Shown in pieces: positions 7,971-13,854 of a stretch of 30,602 nucleotides of DNA. The notes beneath the pieces are model-generated. The model ran no database searches. It saw nothing but the letters and a program-made list of their open reading frames with translations, and was not told the origin of the DNA. A program made the position numbers and the translations under genes. The stretch lies in assembly GCA_937965795.1 (NCBI GenBank), contig CALCMD010000110.1, forward strand, positions 1-30,602. The letters run 5' to 3'. The stretch comes from an uncultured Lachnospiraceae bacterium. Lineage in GTDB: Bacteria; Bacillota; Clostridia; Lachnospirales; Lachnospiraceae. How positions within the stretch are numbered: position 1 is the stretch's first letter; each line of letters begins with the position of its first letter.

Positions 7971-8237
7971 ATGGAGAAAGTGCAAAGAGGCATGATGGCA
8001 TGGTCCCAGGCAGGACATGACAGGGGAAAGCTGTATGTGATTGTCGGGATGAACGGGGAATACGTGTGGCTTTGTGATGGAAGTATTCGTCCGCTGGAGA
8101 ATCCAAAGAAGAAAAAATGGAAGCATGTACAGGTGATGAAATGGGTTCCGAAGGAGCTGAGAGGCCGCGAATGGAATCAGATCAGAAATGAGGAAATTAA
8201 GCGCGGCATTAAGAATGTAATAGAAAGCAGGAGGTAA
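7971..8237 (+). CDS. KOW-domain RNA-binding protein
   Basis: An 88-residue basic protein with a KOW-like segment (GKLYVIVGMNGEYVWLCDG, about residues 19-37) followed by a Lys-rich stretch (PKKKKWKHVQ). It resembles the small KOW proteins, related to L14e, that many Clostridia encode between map and infA. A role in ribosome or RNA binding is inferred from this family and position. ATG 7971 follows AGGAGG; an open frame from 7923 would run into map. It ends two bases before infA, pointing to coupled translation. Confidence 0.85.
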   Translation: MEKVQRGMMAWSQAGHDRGKLYVIVGMNGEYVWLCDGSIRPLENPKKKKWKHVQVMKWVPKELRGREWNQIRNEEIKRGIKNVIESRR

Positions 8238-8239
8238 AC

Positions 8240-8458
8240 ATGTCAAAGGCAGATGTGATTGAAGTGGAAGGGATTGTGCTGGAAAAGCTGCCGGGCGCGA
8301 CTTTTAAAGTACAGTTGGAGAACAACCATGTGGTATTGGCGCATATCAGCGGCAAACTCCGTATGAATTATATCCGTATCCTTCCGGGGGACAAGGTGAC
8401 GATCGAAATGTCACCCTACGATTTGACGAAGGGAAGAATTATCTGGAGAGATAAGTAA
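8240..8458 (+). CDS. infA: Translation initiation factor IF-1
   Basis: IF-1 occupies the A site of the 30S subunit during initiation. The 72-residue OB-fold product (MSKADVIEVEGIVLEKLPGA...) contains the standard FKVQLENNHVVLAHISGKLR, YIRILPGDKVTIEMSPYDLT and KGRIIWR segments. ATG 8240 follows AGGAGGT. In related genomes rpmJ follows at once; here the next co-directional ribosomal gene is almost 5 kb away. Confidence 0.97.
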   Translation: MSKADVIEVEGIVLEKLPGATFKVQLENNHVVLAHISGKLRMNYIRILPGDKVTIEMSPYDLTKGRIIWRDK

Positions 8459-8471
8459 AAAGCAGGACGGG

Positions 8472-8506
8472 AAAAGGTCGTGGTGCATTAGCGCACTACG
8501 ACTTTT
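8472..8506 (+). terminator. terminator hairpin after infA
   Basis: AAAAGGTCGTGGTGC pairs with GCACTACGACTTTT, with one bulged G and one G-U pair, around a short loop. It is followed by TTTTACTTTTG. The same hairpin read from the - strand ends in CCTTTT, so it may also stop transcription of the convergent gene, whose last codons lie inside it (stop at 8488-8490). Confidence 0.75.
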
Positions 8507-9186
8507 ACTTTTGCAATCACCCGCTTTGTTTTGATATTAATGGCGACCACACTGGCAATTCCGCGCCTTTTTCCCCAAATCCTTCCGTTTTTTGCAGCTT
8601 TTACGATTCTTGTCTTTCGGGATTTCCAATAGACTCTTTTCGAAGCCTGGAAGGGCTTTATGACTTCAAGTTTCAGCTTTTTGGTGCTTCCGCTGGAAAG
8701 AGTTATCTTTTTTATACCGGAAAATACCATTTCACGCCAACGGGAATCTACCCAGCGGCGGTATGTTTCGTTCCAGCGGCGGTATTGGGGTCTGCCATTG
8801 TACATGCGGTAGCGTTTGACAATAGTTCCGCCACTCAATATTTGACCTTTTTTTGGCCCATCAGGGGAACAAGGATGTGCGGGGGGCGGTGTTTTATTCT
8901 CAGTCTCCGTGGCGGGTTCGGATTCTGTTTCACTTTCAGACTCGCTTTCCGATTCAGACTCACTTTCCGATTCGGGCTCGCTTTCCGATTCACTTTCCGG
9001 TTCGGATTCTGTTTCACTCTCCGGTTCCGTAAAAGGCTCCGTACTGTTTTCAACTTCAGGTAAAACTTCTGCCGTATGTGGATCTTCCAGATATATTTCC
9101 ACGGAATCTATAGAGGAAGCGGCTGCGGAGAGAGGAAACAGAAGGCACAGACAGAGCGCACAGGAAAAATATTTCATTTTTTTCAT
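8488..9186 (-). CDS. Secreted Glu/Ser-rich protein with Big2-like domain
   Basis: No assigned function. Visible order in 232 residues: signal peptide (1-23, MKKMKYFSC then a hydrophobic core ending AAAS); acidic Glu/Ser/Thr repeat (about 48-98, ESESEPESESE type); a Trp/Arg/Tyr-rich motif (YRMYNGRPQYRRWNETYRRW, 126-145); and a Big2-like bacterial immunoglobulin domain (about 160-232: ITLSSGSTKKLKLEV, VYWKSRKTRIVKAAKNGRIW). There is no LPxTG or lipobox. ATG 9186 follows GGGAGGGAAAAGAA, and the gene shares an ATGA overlap with the upstream M56 gene, so they are coupled. The acidic segment may be a wall-spanning linker (inference). Confidence 0.75.
   Translation of the reverse strand: MKKMKYFSCALCLCLLFPLSAAASSIDSVEIYLEDPHTAEVLPEVENSTEPFTEPESETESEPESESESEPESESESESESESESETESEPATETENKTPPPAHPCSPDGPKKGQILSGGTIVKRYRMYNGRPQYRRWNETYRRWVDSRWREMVFSGIKKITLSSGSTKKLKLEVIKPFQASKRVYWKSRKTRIVKAAKNGRIWGKRRGIASVVAINIKTKRVIAKVKVVVR
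8926..9030 (-). repeat. low-complexity Glu/Ser codon repeat
   Basis: Degenerate tandem repeats of GA(A/G)TC(G/C)GAA-type units (read on the - strand) encode the Ser-Glu tract of the secreted protein. On the + strand, CTTTCCGATTC recurs four times, with variants. Such tracts change length readily by slippage. Confidence 0.7.
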
Positions 9187-10370
9187 TTCTTTTCCCTCCC
9201 GATCAGTTCAAATCCGTCGTTTATCAGCATTTCAGCATAGGTATCTGGTATTTGAACGGTGTCTGTGTCCTGTCCAATCCGACAGGTTAGAAAATATTGT
9301 CCGGTGTCATTTATGGACAGCCAGGCGTTGTCCGGCGTCATTTCATAAGCGCTGTCATTTGTTACGATTTGTTCCACGGGCGCATTGTATCTTGGCTGAA
9401 TCGTGAAAGAATAGCTTCCGATAAAGGTCAGGACTGCAAGCAGAAGATACAGCGTACAGACGGTTCCATGATACATGGCATTTCCTGCGAAAGCGGTAAG
9501 CGCAAAACGTTTTTTCAGAAGTTCTTCTTTATGTATGCCGATCAGACATGCGTTCGGCAGACGGTTGACCGGGGAAACGATGTCCAGCGCCCGTTCCAGA
9601 GAAGTAATAATAACCGTGAGATAATCGGCTTTTTCCTGATTATCCATATGGGCGACGACACACAGGTCGCATTTAATCTCCAGAACTTCGTCCAGGTTTC
9701 TGCGCAGAAGATAGACGAAAGGATTCCACCAGAAAAAATTACACAGCAGGGCGACTCCCATTTTTACAAATAGGTCGCGATTGCCAAAGTGCGTGAATTC
9801 ATGCAGCAAAATGTAATAGAGTTCCTGATCGGTGTACTCCACGTGGGGGAGCAGGATATGTTTTCTCCAAAGACCGATTCCGGCCGGAACACTGACCTGA
9901 GAGGAATAGGAAACCGGAATCCGCTGCCTGCACTGGCGATAGGGATGCAGACGGTTCAGCACACGGATAAGCTGGCTTTTCTGTGCGCTATTCATCGTTT
10001 CCGGCGTACTGACCAGATGCTGAAAGGCCAGGTAGCGCTGGAAAAACCGTATCGTGAGTACGATGGTAATGGAAATGCTGATAAATGTCAGAATTTCCAG
10101 AAGCGAGATCTGGAAAAAACCGAGATCCAGCTTATTCAGGCAGAAAAAACGGTAGAAAGCTGCATAGACCACGCCGTCCGGAATGACCTTTGTGAAGGAA
10201 AATTTCACAGGGAACAAGAACCGTATAATACATCCGAGATAAATAAGGAAAATCGTCGTAACGCCAAAATGCCGGATAAAGCGAATATCCTTTTGCAGAA
10301 AAGCGAGGATACAGAAGAAAAGACTGCTCCATAGCACTGCCATAAAAAAAGAAAAAAAGCTCAGCTCCAT
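9183..10370 (-). CDS. M56-family (BlaR1/MecR1-like) membrane metalloprotease
   Basis: A 395-residue membrane protein with N-terminal hydrophobic segments (about 5-25, 36-56, 88-108), then a cytosolic zinc-protease domain with HEFTH (190-194). The FFWWNPFVY segment (212-220) and EVLEIKCD (228-235) supply the family context and a likely third ligand. A further membrane segment lies at about 302-322. In BlaR1/MecR1 this domain cleaves the partner BlaI/MecI repressor. The extracellular tail here is only ~70 residues (after 322), so there is no penicillin-binding sensor domain and the signal is unknown. I chose ATG 10370 (MELSFFSFFM) behind AAAGGGGGGGGAACCCT. The eight-G run lies in this ribosome binding site. 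The partner repressor gene lies 302 bp upstream. Confidence 0.85.
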   Translation of the reverse strand: MELSFFSFFMAVLWSSLFFCILAFLQKDIRFIRHFGVTTIFLIYLGCIIRFLFPVKFSFTKVIPDGVVYAAFYRFFCLNKLDLGFFQISLLEILTFISISITIVLTIRFFQRYLAFQHLVSTPETMNSAQKSQLIRVLNRLHPYRQCRQRIPVSYSSQVSVPAGIGLWRKHILLPHVEYTDQELYYILLHEFTHFGNRDLFVKMGVALLCNFFWWNPFVYLLRRNLDEVLEIKCDLCVVAHMDNQEKADYLTVIITSLERALDIVSPVNRLPNACLIGIHKEELLKKRFALTAFAGNAMYHGTVCTLYLLLAVLTFIGSYSFTIQPRYNAPVEQIVTNDSAYEMTPDNAWLSINDTGQYFLTCRIGQDTDTVQIPDTYAEMLINDGFELIGREKK

Positions 10371-10448
10371 AGGGTTCCCCCCCCTTTCGGATTTCAATAA
10401 TTCTTTGCGAATATTATTTTATCATTTCTGTAGGTACATCTTATGTCT

Positions 10449-10477
10449 ATCATATTTTATAATGGAAGAGGTGTCAA
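10449..10477 (-). promoter_or_regulatory. promoter for the M56 gene
   Basis: On the - strand, TTGACA (10472-10477) and TATGAT (10449-10454) are separated by exactly 17 bases, a near-perfect housekeeping sigma promoter. It would give a leader of about 70 bases before ATG 10370. Its -35 box is the left half of the palindrome at 10472-10493. Confidence 0.75.
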
Positions 10478-10493
10478 TAGATAAGTATTGACA
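10472..10493. promoter_or_regulatory. operator-like palindrome over two -35 boxes
   Basis: TGTCAATA (10472-10479) and TATTGACA (10486-10493) are perfect inverted repeats around a six-base spacer. Each arm contains the -35 box of one of two divergent promoters, so a dimeric protein bound here would block both. The BlaI-type repressor encoded next door is the obvious candidate (inference). The word TGTCAATAG recurs at the -35 box of the blaI-like gene. Confidence 0.6.
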
Positions 10494-10516
10494 TTTTTCT
10501 ATTCCCATGTTATATT
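10488..10516 (+). promoter_or_regulatory. rightward consensus promoter facing the blaI-like gene
   Basis: TTGACA (10488-10493), a 17-base spacer and TATATT (10511-10516) form a near-consensus promoter on the + strand. No + strand gene follows before the 3' end of the convergent blaI-like gene. The product would be a small RNA or an antisense transcript to that gene. Confidence 0.6.
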
Positions 10517-10672
10517 ATCCACATAATAATGATGATTAAAAAATACTATTTAAAATTAAAAAATAAAAATATGAAAGGAGCGAAAAAGTAAATAATCTGA
10601 AAGCTCTGCAAAAGAAAAACATGAAAAACAGGCCGGAAAGCTTTTGGCTTCCCAGCCTCAGGGGTCTCAGGA

Positions 10673-11065
10673 TTAGCTTTCCCGGAGTTTTTGAATAATC
10701 TCTTCTAATTCCCGGATGACGTCGTTCTTATCCTCGCCAAACTCTTCCACCATCGCAACGGCAACTTTGGGAATCGAGTGTGCCTCCAGGCCGCGGCCGA
10801 CGGCGAGACGTGCGACGTACTCTTCACGGGAGAGTAGATACCGGAACTGCCGTGCGTACTGTGTGCCGCACTGTGCATAGCCGCACACTTCGATGGCTTT
10901 TTTCTTTAACAGCGATTTCAGCATAATCGGAAGATAATTGTCGCTCCAGGAATGTTCATCCCCAATCGCCAGTATTTCTACGCTGGTCATGGGTTTGTCC
11001 TGTTTCCACAGGAGGTTCATCAGTTCTTCTTCTTTTGTTGTTAAACGATAGGGCTTTCTGCTCAT
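10673..11065 (-). CDS. BlaI/MecI-family transcriptional repressor
   Basis: A 130-residue winged-helix repressor (MSRKPYRLTTKEEELMNLLW...). Family features: LTxKEEELMxxLW, the helix-turn-helix region DKPMTSVEILAIGDEHSWSD, and YLPIMLKSLLKKKAIEV. The acidic C-terminal dimerisation helix (VIRELEEIIQKLRES) follows. BlaI/MecI proteins bind dyads at their own and target promoters and are inactivated by the partner M56 protease. I chose ATG 11065 because TTGGAGGT lies nine bases upstream; an earlier in-frame ATG at 11110 is poorly placed. The partner M56 gene is downstream on the same strand but has its own promoter. Confidence 0.88.
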   Translation of the reverse strand: MSRKPYRLTTKEEELMNLLWKQDKPMTSVEILAIGDEHSWSDNYLPIMLKSLLKKKAIEVCGYAQCGTQYARQFRYLLSREEYVARLAVGRGLEAHSIPKVAVAMVEEFGEDKNDVIRELEEIIQKLRES

Positions 11066-11107
11066 ATATAATAACCTCCAATAGTATTTTTTGTTCTCCA
11101 GAGTTAT

Positions 11108-11144
11108 CATTTATATAATATTAGATAAATGCGGATGATGTCAA
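11108..11144 (-). promoter_or_regulatory. promoter and operator-like dyad of the blaI-like gene
   Basis: On the - strand, TTGACA (11139-11144) and TATTAT (11115-11120) are 18 bases apart. The -10 lies within an inverted repeat CATTTAT (11108-11114) / ATAAATG (11125-11131). The -35 carries the same TGTCAATAG word (+ strand, 11139-11147) as the M56 promoter, consistent with autoregulation (inference). Confidence 0.6.
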
Positions 11145-11170
11145 TAGGAAAATGTAAGATAAGGAAAAAA

Positions 11171-11176
11171 TATAAT
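11171..11176 (+). promoter_or_regulatory. possible -10 box of the serpin gene
   Basis: TATAAT lies 60 bases before the serpin start, but no good -35 sits 16-18 bases upstream. The promoter may need an activator, or this may not be the start site. A leader hairpin TGTTTT...AAAACA (about 11176-11204) follows. Confidence 0.4.
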
Positions 11177-11236
11177 GTTTTCTACTTCGTTTTTGAAGAA
11201 AACACGTCTGCAAAAGCAGGAAAGGATGGGATTTGC

Positions 11237-13264
11237 ATGAAAAAAGGATTCAGAAAGACATTGGTGTACAGCTTACTTGCATTGCTTTTCACAGGATTCT
11301 GTGTCATGCCGGCACAGGCCAGGACGCCGAAGCTGAACAAAACGAAGCTGTCCATGCGGGTGGGGCAGAAAAAAACGCTGAAAGTGAAAAATACGAAAAA
11401 GAAGGTAATCTGGAAAAGTTCAAAACCGAAAATCGTGAAAGTTTCAAAGAAGGGCGTCCTGACAGCGAAGAAGCCCGGAAAAGCTACCGTAAAGGCGAAG
11501 GCAGGAAGAAAGACGCTGAAATGTCATGTGACAGTAAAAAAGGAAGTGTGCATTTACAGGAAACCCTCCGGAGAGTGTCAGGTGAAAGGGGGATTTTCTT
11601 ATGTCCGGACGGACGGAAGCAGAAAAGGAGCCAAATACCCGGAGGGAGTTTTGATTTCCACGAAAGCAGAACTGGAGAAATATTATCAGGAGAATCGTCA
11701 GTACTATGCGATGGACGGAAGTTTCCGGAAAACGATCAAAAGCTTTGACGATGCGTATTTTAAGAAAAATAAGCTTGTGGTTCTGGTCTTGCGGACAGGA
11801 AGCGGTTCTGACCGTTATCGCGTGGTCAGTGTAGATTATAATAATCAGAAAAAGGAATATCAGGCCGAGGTAGAGCTGATCCCGGCAGACGTCGGGACGT
11901 GCGATATGGCGGTATGGCATATTCTGCTTCCGGTAACTGGAAGGATACCAAAGGACAGTAACGTGAAAGTCAAAGTCAGCAGGAATCCGGAAGCAAACGC
12001 ATTTGAAAAGGCGATGGAGCGCGCCGTCCTGAAGGATGATGGGAAATCTTTCAGAAGCCTTGCGGAATATCAGGGAATCCGGACGCTGACGAATGGTTTT
12101 ACGGCGAAGCAGGCGGGCAATTTCGGAAAACAGGAATTTTCGGGGATGCGTAAATTCTCTTATAATCTGTTCCATCAGGCAGTCGCAGGGGTAAAGGAAA
12201 AGAATCCGGTCATTTCACCCATCTCTGCATATTTCGCGCTCTCTATGGCGGCGGCAGGCTCCGGTGGGGAGACGAGGAAGCAGTTTGCGGATGTACTGGG
12301 CATGACGGAGAGCCAGTTGGAAAAGAATGCGGCGTGCGGCCAGTTAAAGCGGCATTTAAGCAGCGTGGGAAATGCCACAGTGTTGAACATTGCCAATTCC
12401 ATTTGGACAGATCAGGACTTTTCGGTTTCCGGGGAATATTTGCAGAACATCGTAAACTATTTTGATTCCGAAGTCTACAGCGGAAGGATGGACTCCGATG
12501 AAATGAAAAATGCGATCAACCAGTGGGGAAGCGAGAAAACAAACGGTTTGATTGATCAGTTGCTGGATGAAAATTTTTCACCGGACGTCGTGTTGAATCT
12601 GCTCAACGCAGTTTATCTGAACGCGGAATGGGCGAAGCCGTTTGAAGCCGAAGATACGAGGGAAAGAATCTTTTACAGAGAGGACGGTACGCAGGAAAGG
12701 ACAAAGTTCCTGCACAGTGAGCGGATGCTGGATTATATAGAGACAGACAATGCGCAAGGCGCCGTTCTTCCATATAAAGACGGGAAAACAGTTTTTGTGG
12801 CGCTGCGCCCCACAGATGGAAGCAGGGTGCGGGAATTTGCAGGGAAGCTGGATGAGGCCGCTGTGAAAGAATACCTTTGCAACGCGCGGCAGGCAAGGTT
12901 TGATTTCTATATGCCAGCTCTGGAGACGGAATGTAAGGTGGAAATGAATGAGGCTCTGAAAAGCATGGGGCTTACGAGGGCATTTGACAGCGTGCGTGCA
13001 GATTTTTCGAAAATCCCGGAGAAAGCGGACGTGCAGCTCTGGATTGACAGGGTATTCCAGAAGGTAAAAGTCAAGGTAAATGAAAAGGGAACCGAGGCCG
13101 CCGCAATCACGGATATCAGCATGAAAGCGGAAAGCGCGCCCTGGGGACTGAAAGTGATCCGGACGCTTGACCTTAACAGCCCTTATGTTTATGTAATCGT
13201 AGACCTTGCATCGCAGACCCCGTTGTTTACCGGGGTTGTGGAGGAACCGGCTGCCGGCAGATAA
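11237..13264 (+). CDS. Secreted serpin with N-terminal Big2-like domain
   Basis: A 675-residue serine-protease-inhibitor-family protein. Order: signal peptide (1-29, cleavage after PAQA), Big2-like domain (30-101: LSMRVGQKKTLKV, VIWKSSKPKIVKVSKKGVL), a middle domain of uncertain identity (about 105-250, faintly PrcB-like), and a serpin domain (about 300-668). The hinge EKGTEAAAIT (616-625) fits inhibitory serpins, with small residues at P12-P10. Counting from the hinge by the antitrypsin register puts P1-P1' at E632-S633. The serpin signature region reads LDLNSPYVYVI. I chose ATG 11237 because it opens the signal peptide behind AAAGGATGG; the frame is open back to 11129. It is divergent from the blaI-like gene. 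Inhibitory activity and target are inferred. Confidence 0.9.
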   Translation: MKKGFRKTLVYSLLALLFTGFCVMPAQARTPKLNKTKLSMRVGQKKTLKVKNTKKKVIWKSSKPKIVKVSKKGVLTAKKPGKATVKAKAGRKTLKCHVTVKKEVCIYRKPSGECQVKGGFSYVRTDGSRKGAKYPEGVLISTKAELEKYYQENRQYYAMDGSFRKTIKSFDDAYFKKNKLVVLVLRTGSGSDRYRVVSVDYNNQKKEYQAEVELIPADVGTCDMAVWHILLPVTGRIPKDSNVKVKVSRNPEANAFEKAMERAVLKDDGKSFRSLAEYQGIRTLTNGFTAKQAGNFGKQEFSGMRKFSYNLFHQAVAGVKEKNPVISPISAYFALSMAAAGSGGETRKQFADVLGMTESQLEKNAACGQLKRHLSSVGNATVLNIANSIWTDQDFSVSGEYLQNIVNYFDSEVYSGRMDSDEMKNAINQWGSEKTNGLIDQLLDENFSPDVVLNLLNAVYLNAEWAKPFEAEDTRERIFYREDGTQERTKFLHSERMLDYIETDNAQGAVLPYKDGKTVFVALRPTDGSRVREFAGKLDEAAVKEYLCNARQARFDFYMPALETECKVEMNEALKSMGLTRAFDSVRADFSKIPEKADVQLWIDRVFQKVKVKVNEKGTEAAAITDISMKAESAPWGLKVIRTLDLNSPYVYVIVDLASQTPLFTGVVEEPAAGR

Positions 13265-13302
13265 AGTGAAAAAGGAGTAAAATACTGGATTTTTTGTGAA
13301 AT

Positions 13303-13337
13303 TAGCACTTGCATTCTTTCGATGCAAGTGCTATACT
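13303..13337 (+). promoter_or_regulatory. alpha-operon promoter inside a 12-bp inverted repeat
   Basis: TAGCACTTGCAT (13303-13314) and ATGCAAGTGCTA (13322-13333) are perfect inverted repeats with a seven-base spacer. TTGCAT (13309-13314) and TATACT (13332-13337) with a 17-base spacer form a promoter overlapping it. A protein dimer bound here would block RNA polymerase. As RNA it would be a strong hairpin, but no U-run follows, so a terminator for the serpin gene is less likely. Confidence 0.65.
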
Positions 13338-13382
13338 GTTAAGCGAACTTTGTGTCAGGACGCTATTTTTGTGTCCTTTTAC

Positions 13383-13396
13383 GCTTGTATACAAGC
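13383..13396. promoter_or_regulatory. 14-bp perfect palindrome in the rpmJ leader
   Basis: GCTTGTATACAAGC is perfectly self-complementary and lies 29 bases before the rpmJ start. Its core TTGTATACAA resembles operators reported for FadR-type GntR regulators; no such regulator is encoded in the window. Confidence 0.4.
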
Positions 13397-13424
13397 GGCA
13401 AGAATGGTGAAAGGAGGCATAACC

Positions 13425-13538
13425 ATGAAGGTTAGATCATCAGTGAAACCTATTTGCGAAAAGTGCAAAATCATCAAGAGAAAGGGAAGCATCAGAGTAA
13501 TCTGTGAGAACCCGAAGCACAAACAGAGACAGGGATAG
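13425..13538 (+). CDS. rpmJ: 50S ribosomal protein L36, zinc-binding form
   Basis: L36 is the smallest 50S protein and stabilises 23S rRNA near the L7/L12 stalk base. The 37-residue product MKVRSSVKPICEKCKIIKRK... keeps the zinc ligands C11, C14, C27 and H32 (C+ form). ATG 13425 follows AAAGGAGG by seven bases. The in-frame extension to 13296 crosses the promoter and is not used. Confidence 0.96.
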   Translation: MKVRSSVKPICEKCKIIKRKGSIRVICENPKHKQRQG

Positions 13539-13698
13539 GCGCGGAACGAGTGTGATTTCGTGAGAGAACTGTCCGGTGAATGAATCGGACATCCGGGTTT
13601 ATGTTTGTGAAAATGAAAGCGGCTGCAGTATGACTCACCAGGCGGTGTTGTCCATACTGATGACAATATATAGAGAGAGGCAACGGAGAGGAAGCAGT

Positions 13699-13753
13699 AC
13701 ACTCGAAAATGCTGCGTGGCAGTACATGCAACAGCACACTCGAAAATGCTGCG
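13699..13753 (+). repeat. 18-bp direct repeat pair
   Basis: ACACTCGAAAATGCTGCG occurs at 13699-13716 and again at 13736-13753, a 37-base period. GCAG and GTACA words also recur in the intervening part. Each copy can pair GCAG or AGCA with CTGC or TGCT into a small hairpin. Confidence 0.8.
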
Positions 13754-13854
13754 CATTTCCTCGTTATGGGCGTTCCGCCCAATGACAAAATAAAAAATCA
13801 GTCTTTAGCAAGCGAGCTTGCACAGCCTGAATTTTCATTTTGCCGCTGTTGCAT
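13726..13854. repeat. inverted-repeat, hairpin-rich element
   Basis: ATGCAACAGC (13726-13735) and GCTGTTGCAT (13845-13854) are perfect 10-bp inverted repeats. Between them lie two tight perfect hairpins, GGGCG/CGCCC (13768-13780) and GCAAGC/GCTTGC (13808-13821). The layout is like a small non-coding repetitive element (MITE- or REP-like). It has no coding capacity. Confidence 0.55.

Larger units (their letters stand above)
10371..10672. other. intergenic region between M56 and BlaI-type genes
   Basis: A 302-bp AT-rich gap holding two divergent consensus promoters over a palindrome (10449-10516). A further stretch (10517-10672) shows no credible gene: an AAAGGAG at about 10574 has no start codon at usable distance, and a 25-codon frame from 10621 lacks a ribosome binding site. 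The CTCAGG word is repeated directly near 10655-10670. Confidence 0.6.

Noticed and set aside
8909..9406. Ser-Asp repeat protein on the + strand
   Set aside because: It is the antisense reading of the Glu/Ser codon repeat in the - strand secreted protein and has no ribosome binding site or signal peptide.
10621..10698. 25-codon peptide starting MKNRPESF after the rightward promoter
   Set aside because: The nearest AAAGGAG is about 40 bases upstream, and the frame runs into the end of the convergent repressor gene.
9183..11065. Beta-lactam resistance (BlaR1-BlaI-BlaZ) locus
   Set aside because: The M56 protein has no penicillin-binding sensor domain and no beta-lactamase or PBP2a gene is nearby.
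13303..13333. CIRCE heat-shock operator (TTAGCACT...AGTGCTA)
   Set aside because: CIRCE has a nine-base spacer between GCACTC and GAGTGC; here the spacing between the matching arms is 15 and the inner bases differ.
13296..13424. Extended L36 from GTG 13296
   Set aside because: The extension overlaps the promoter, and L36 is uniformly about 37 residues.
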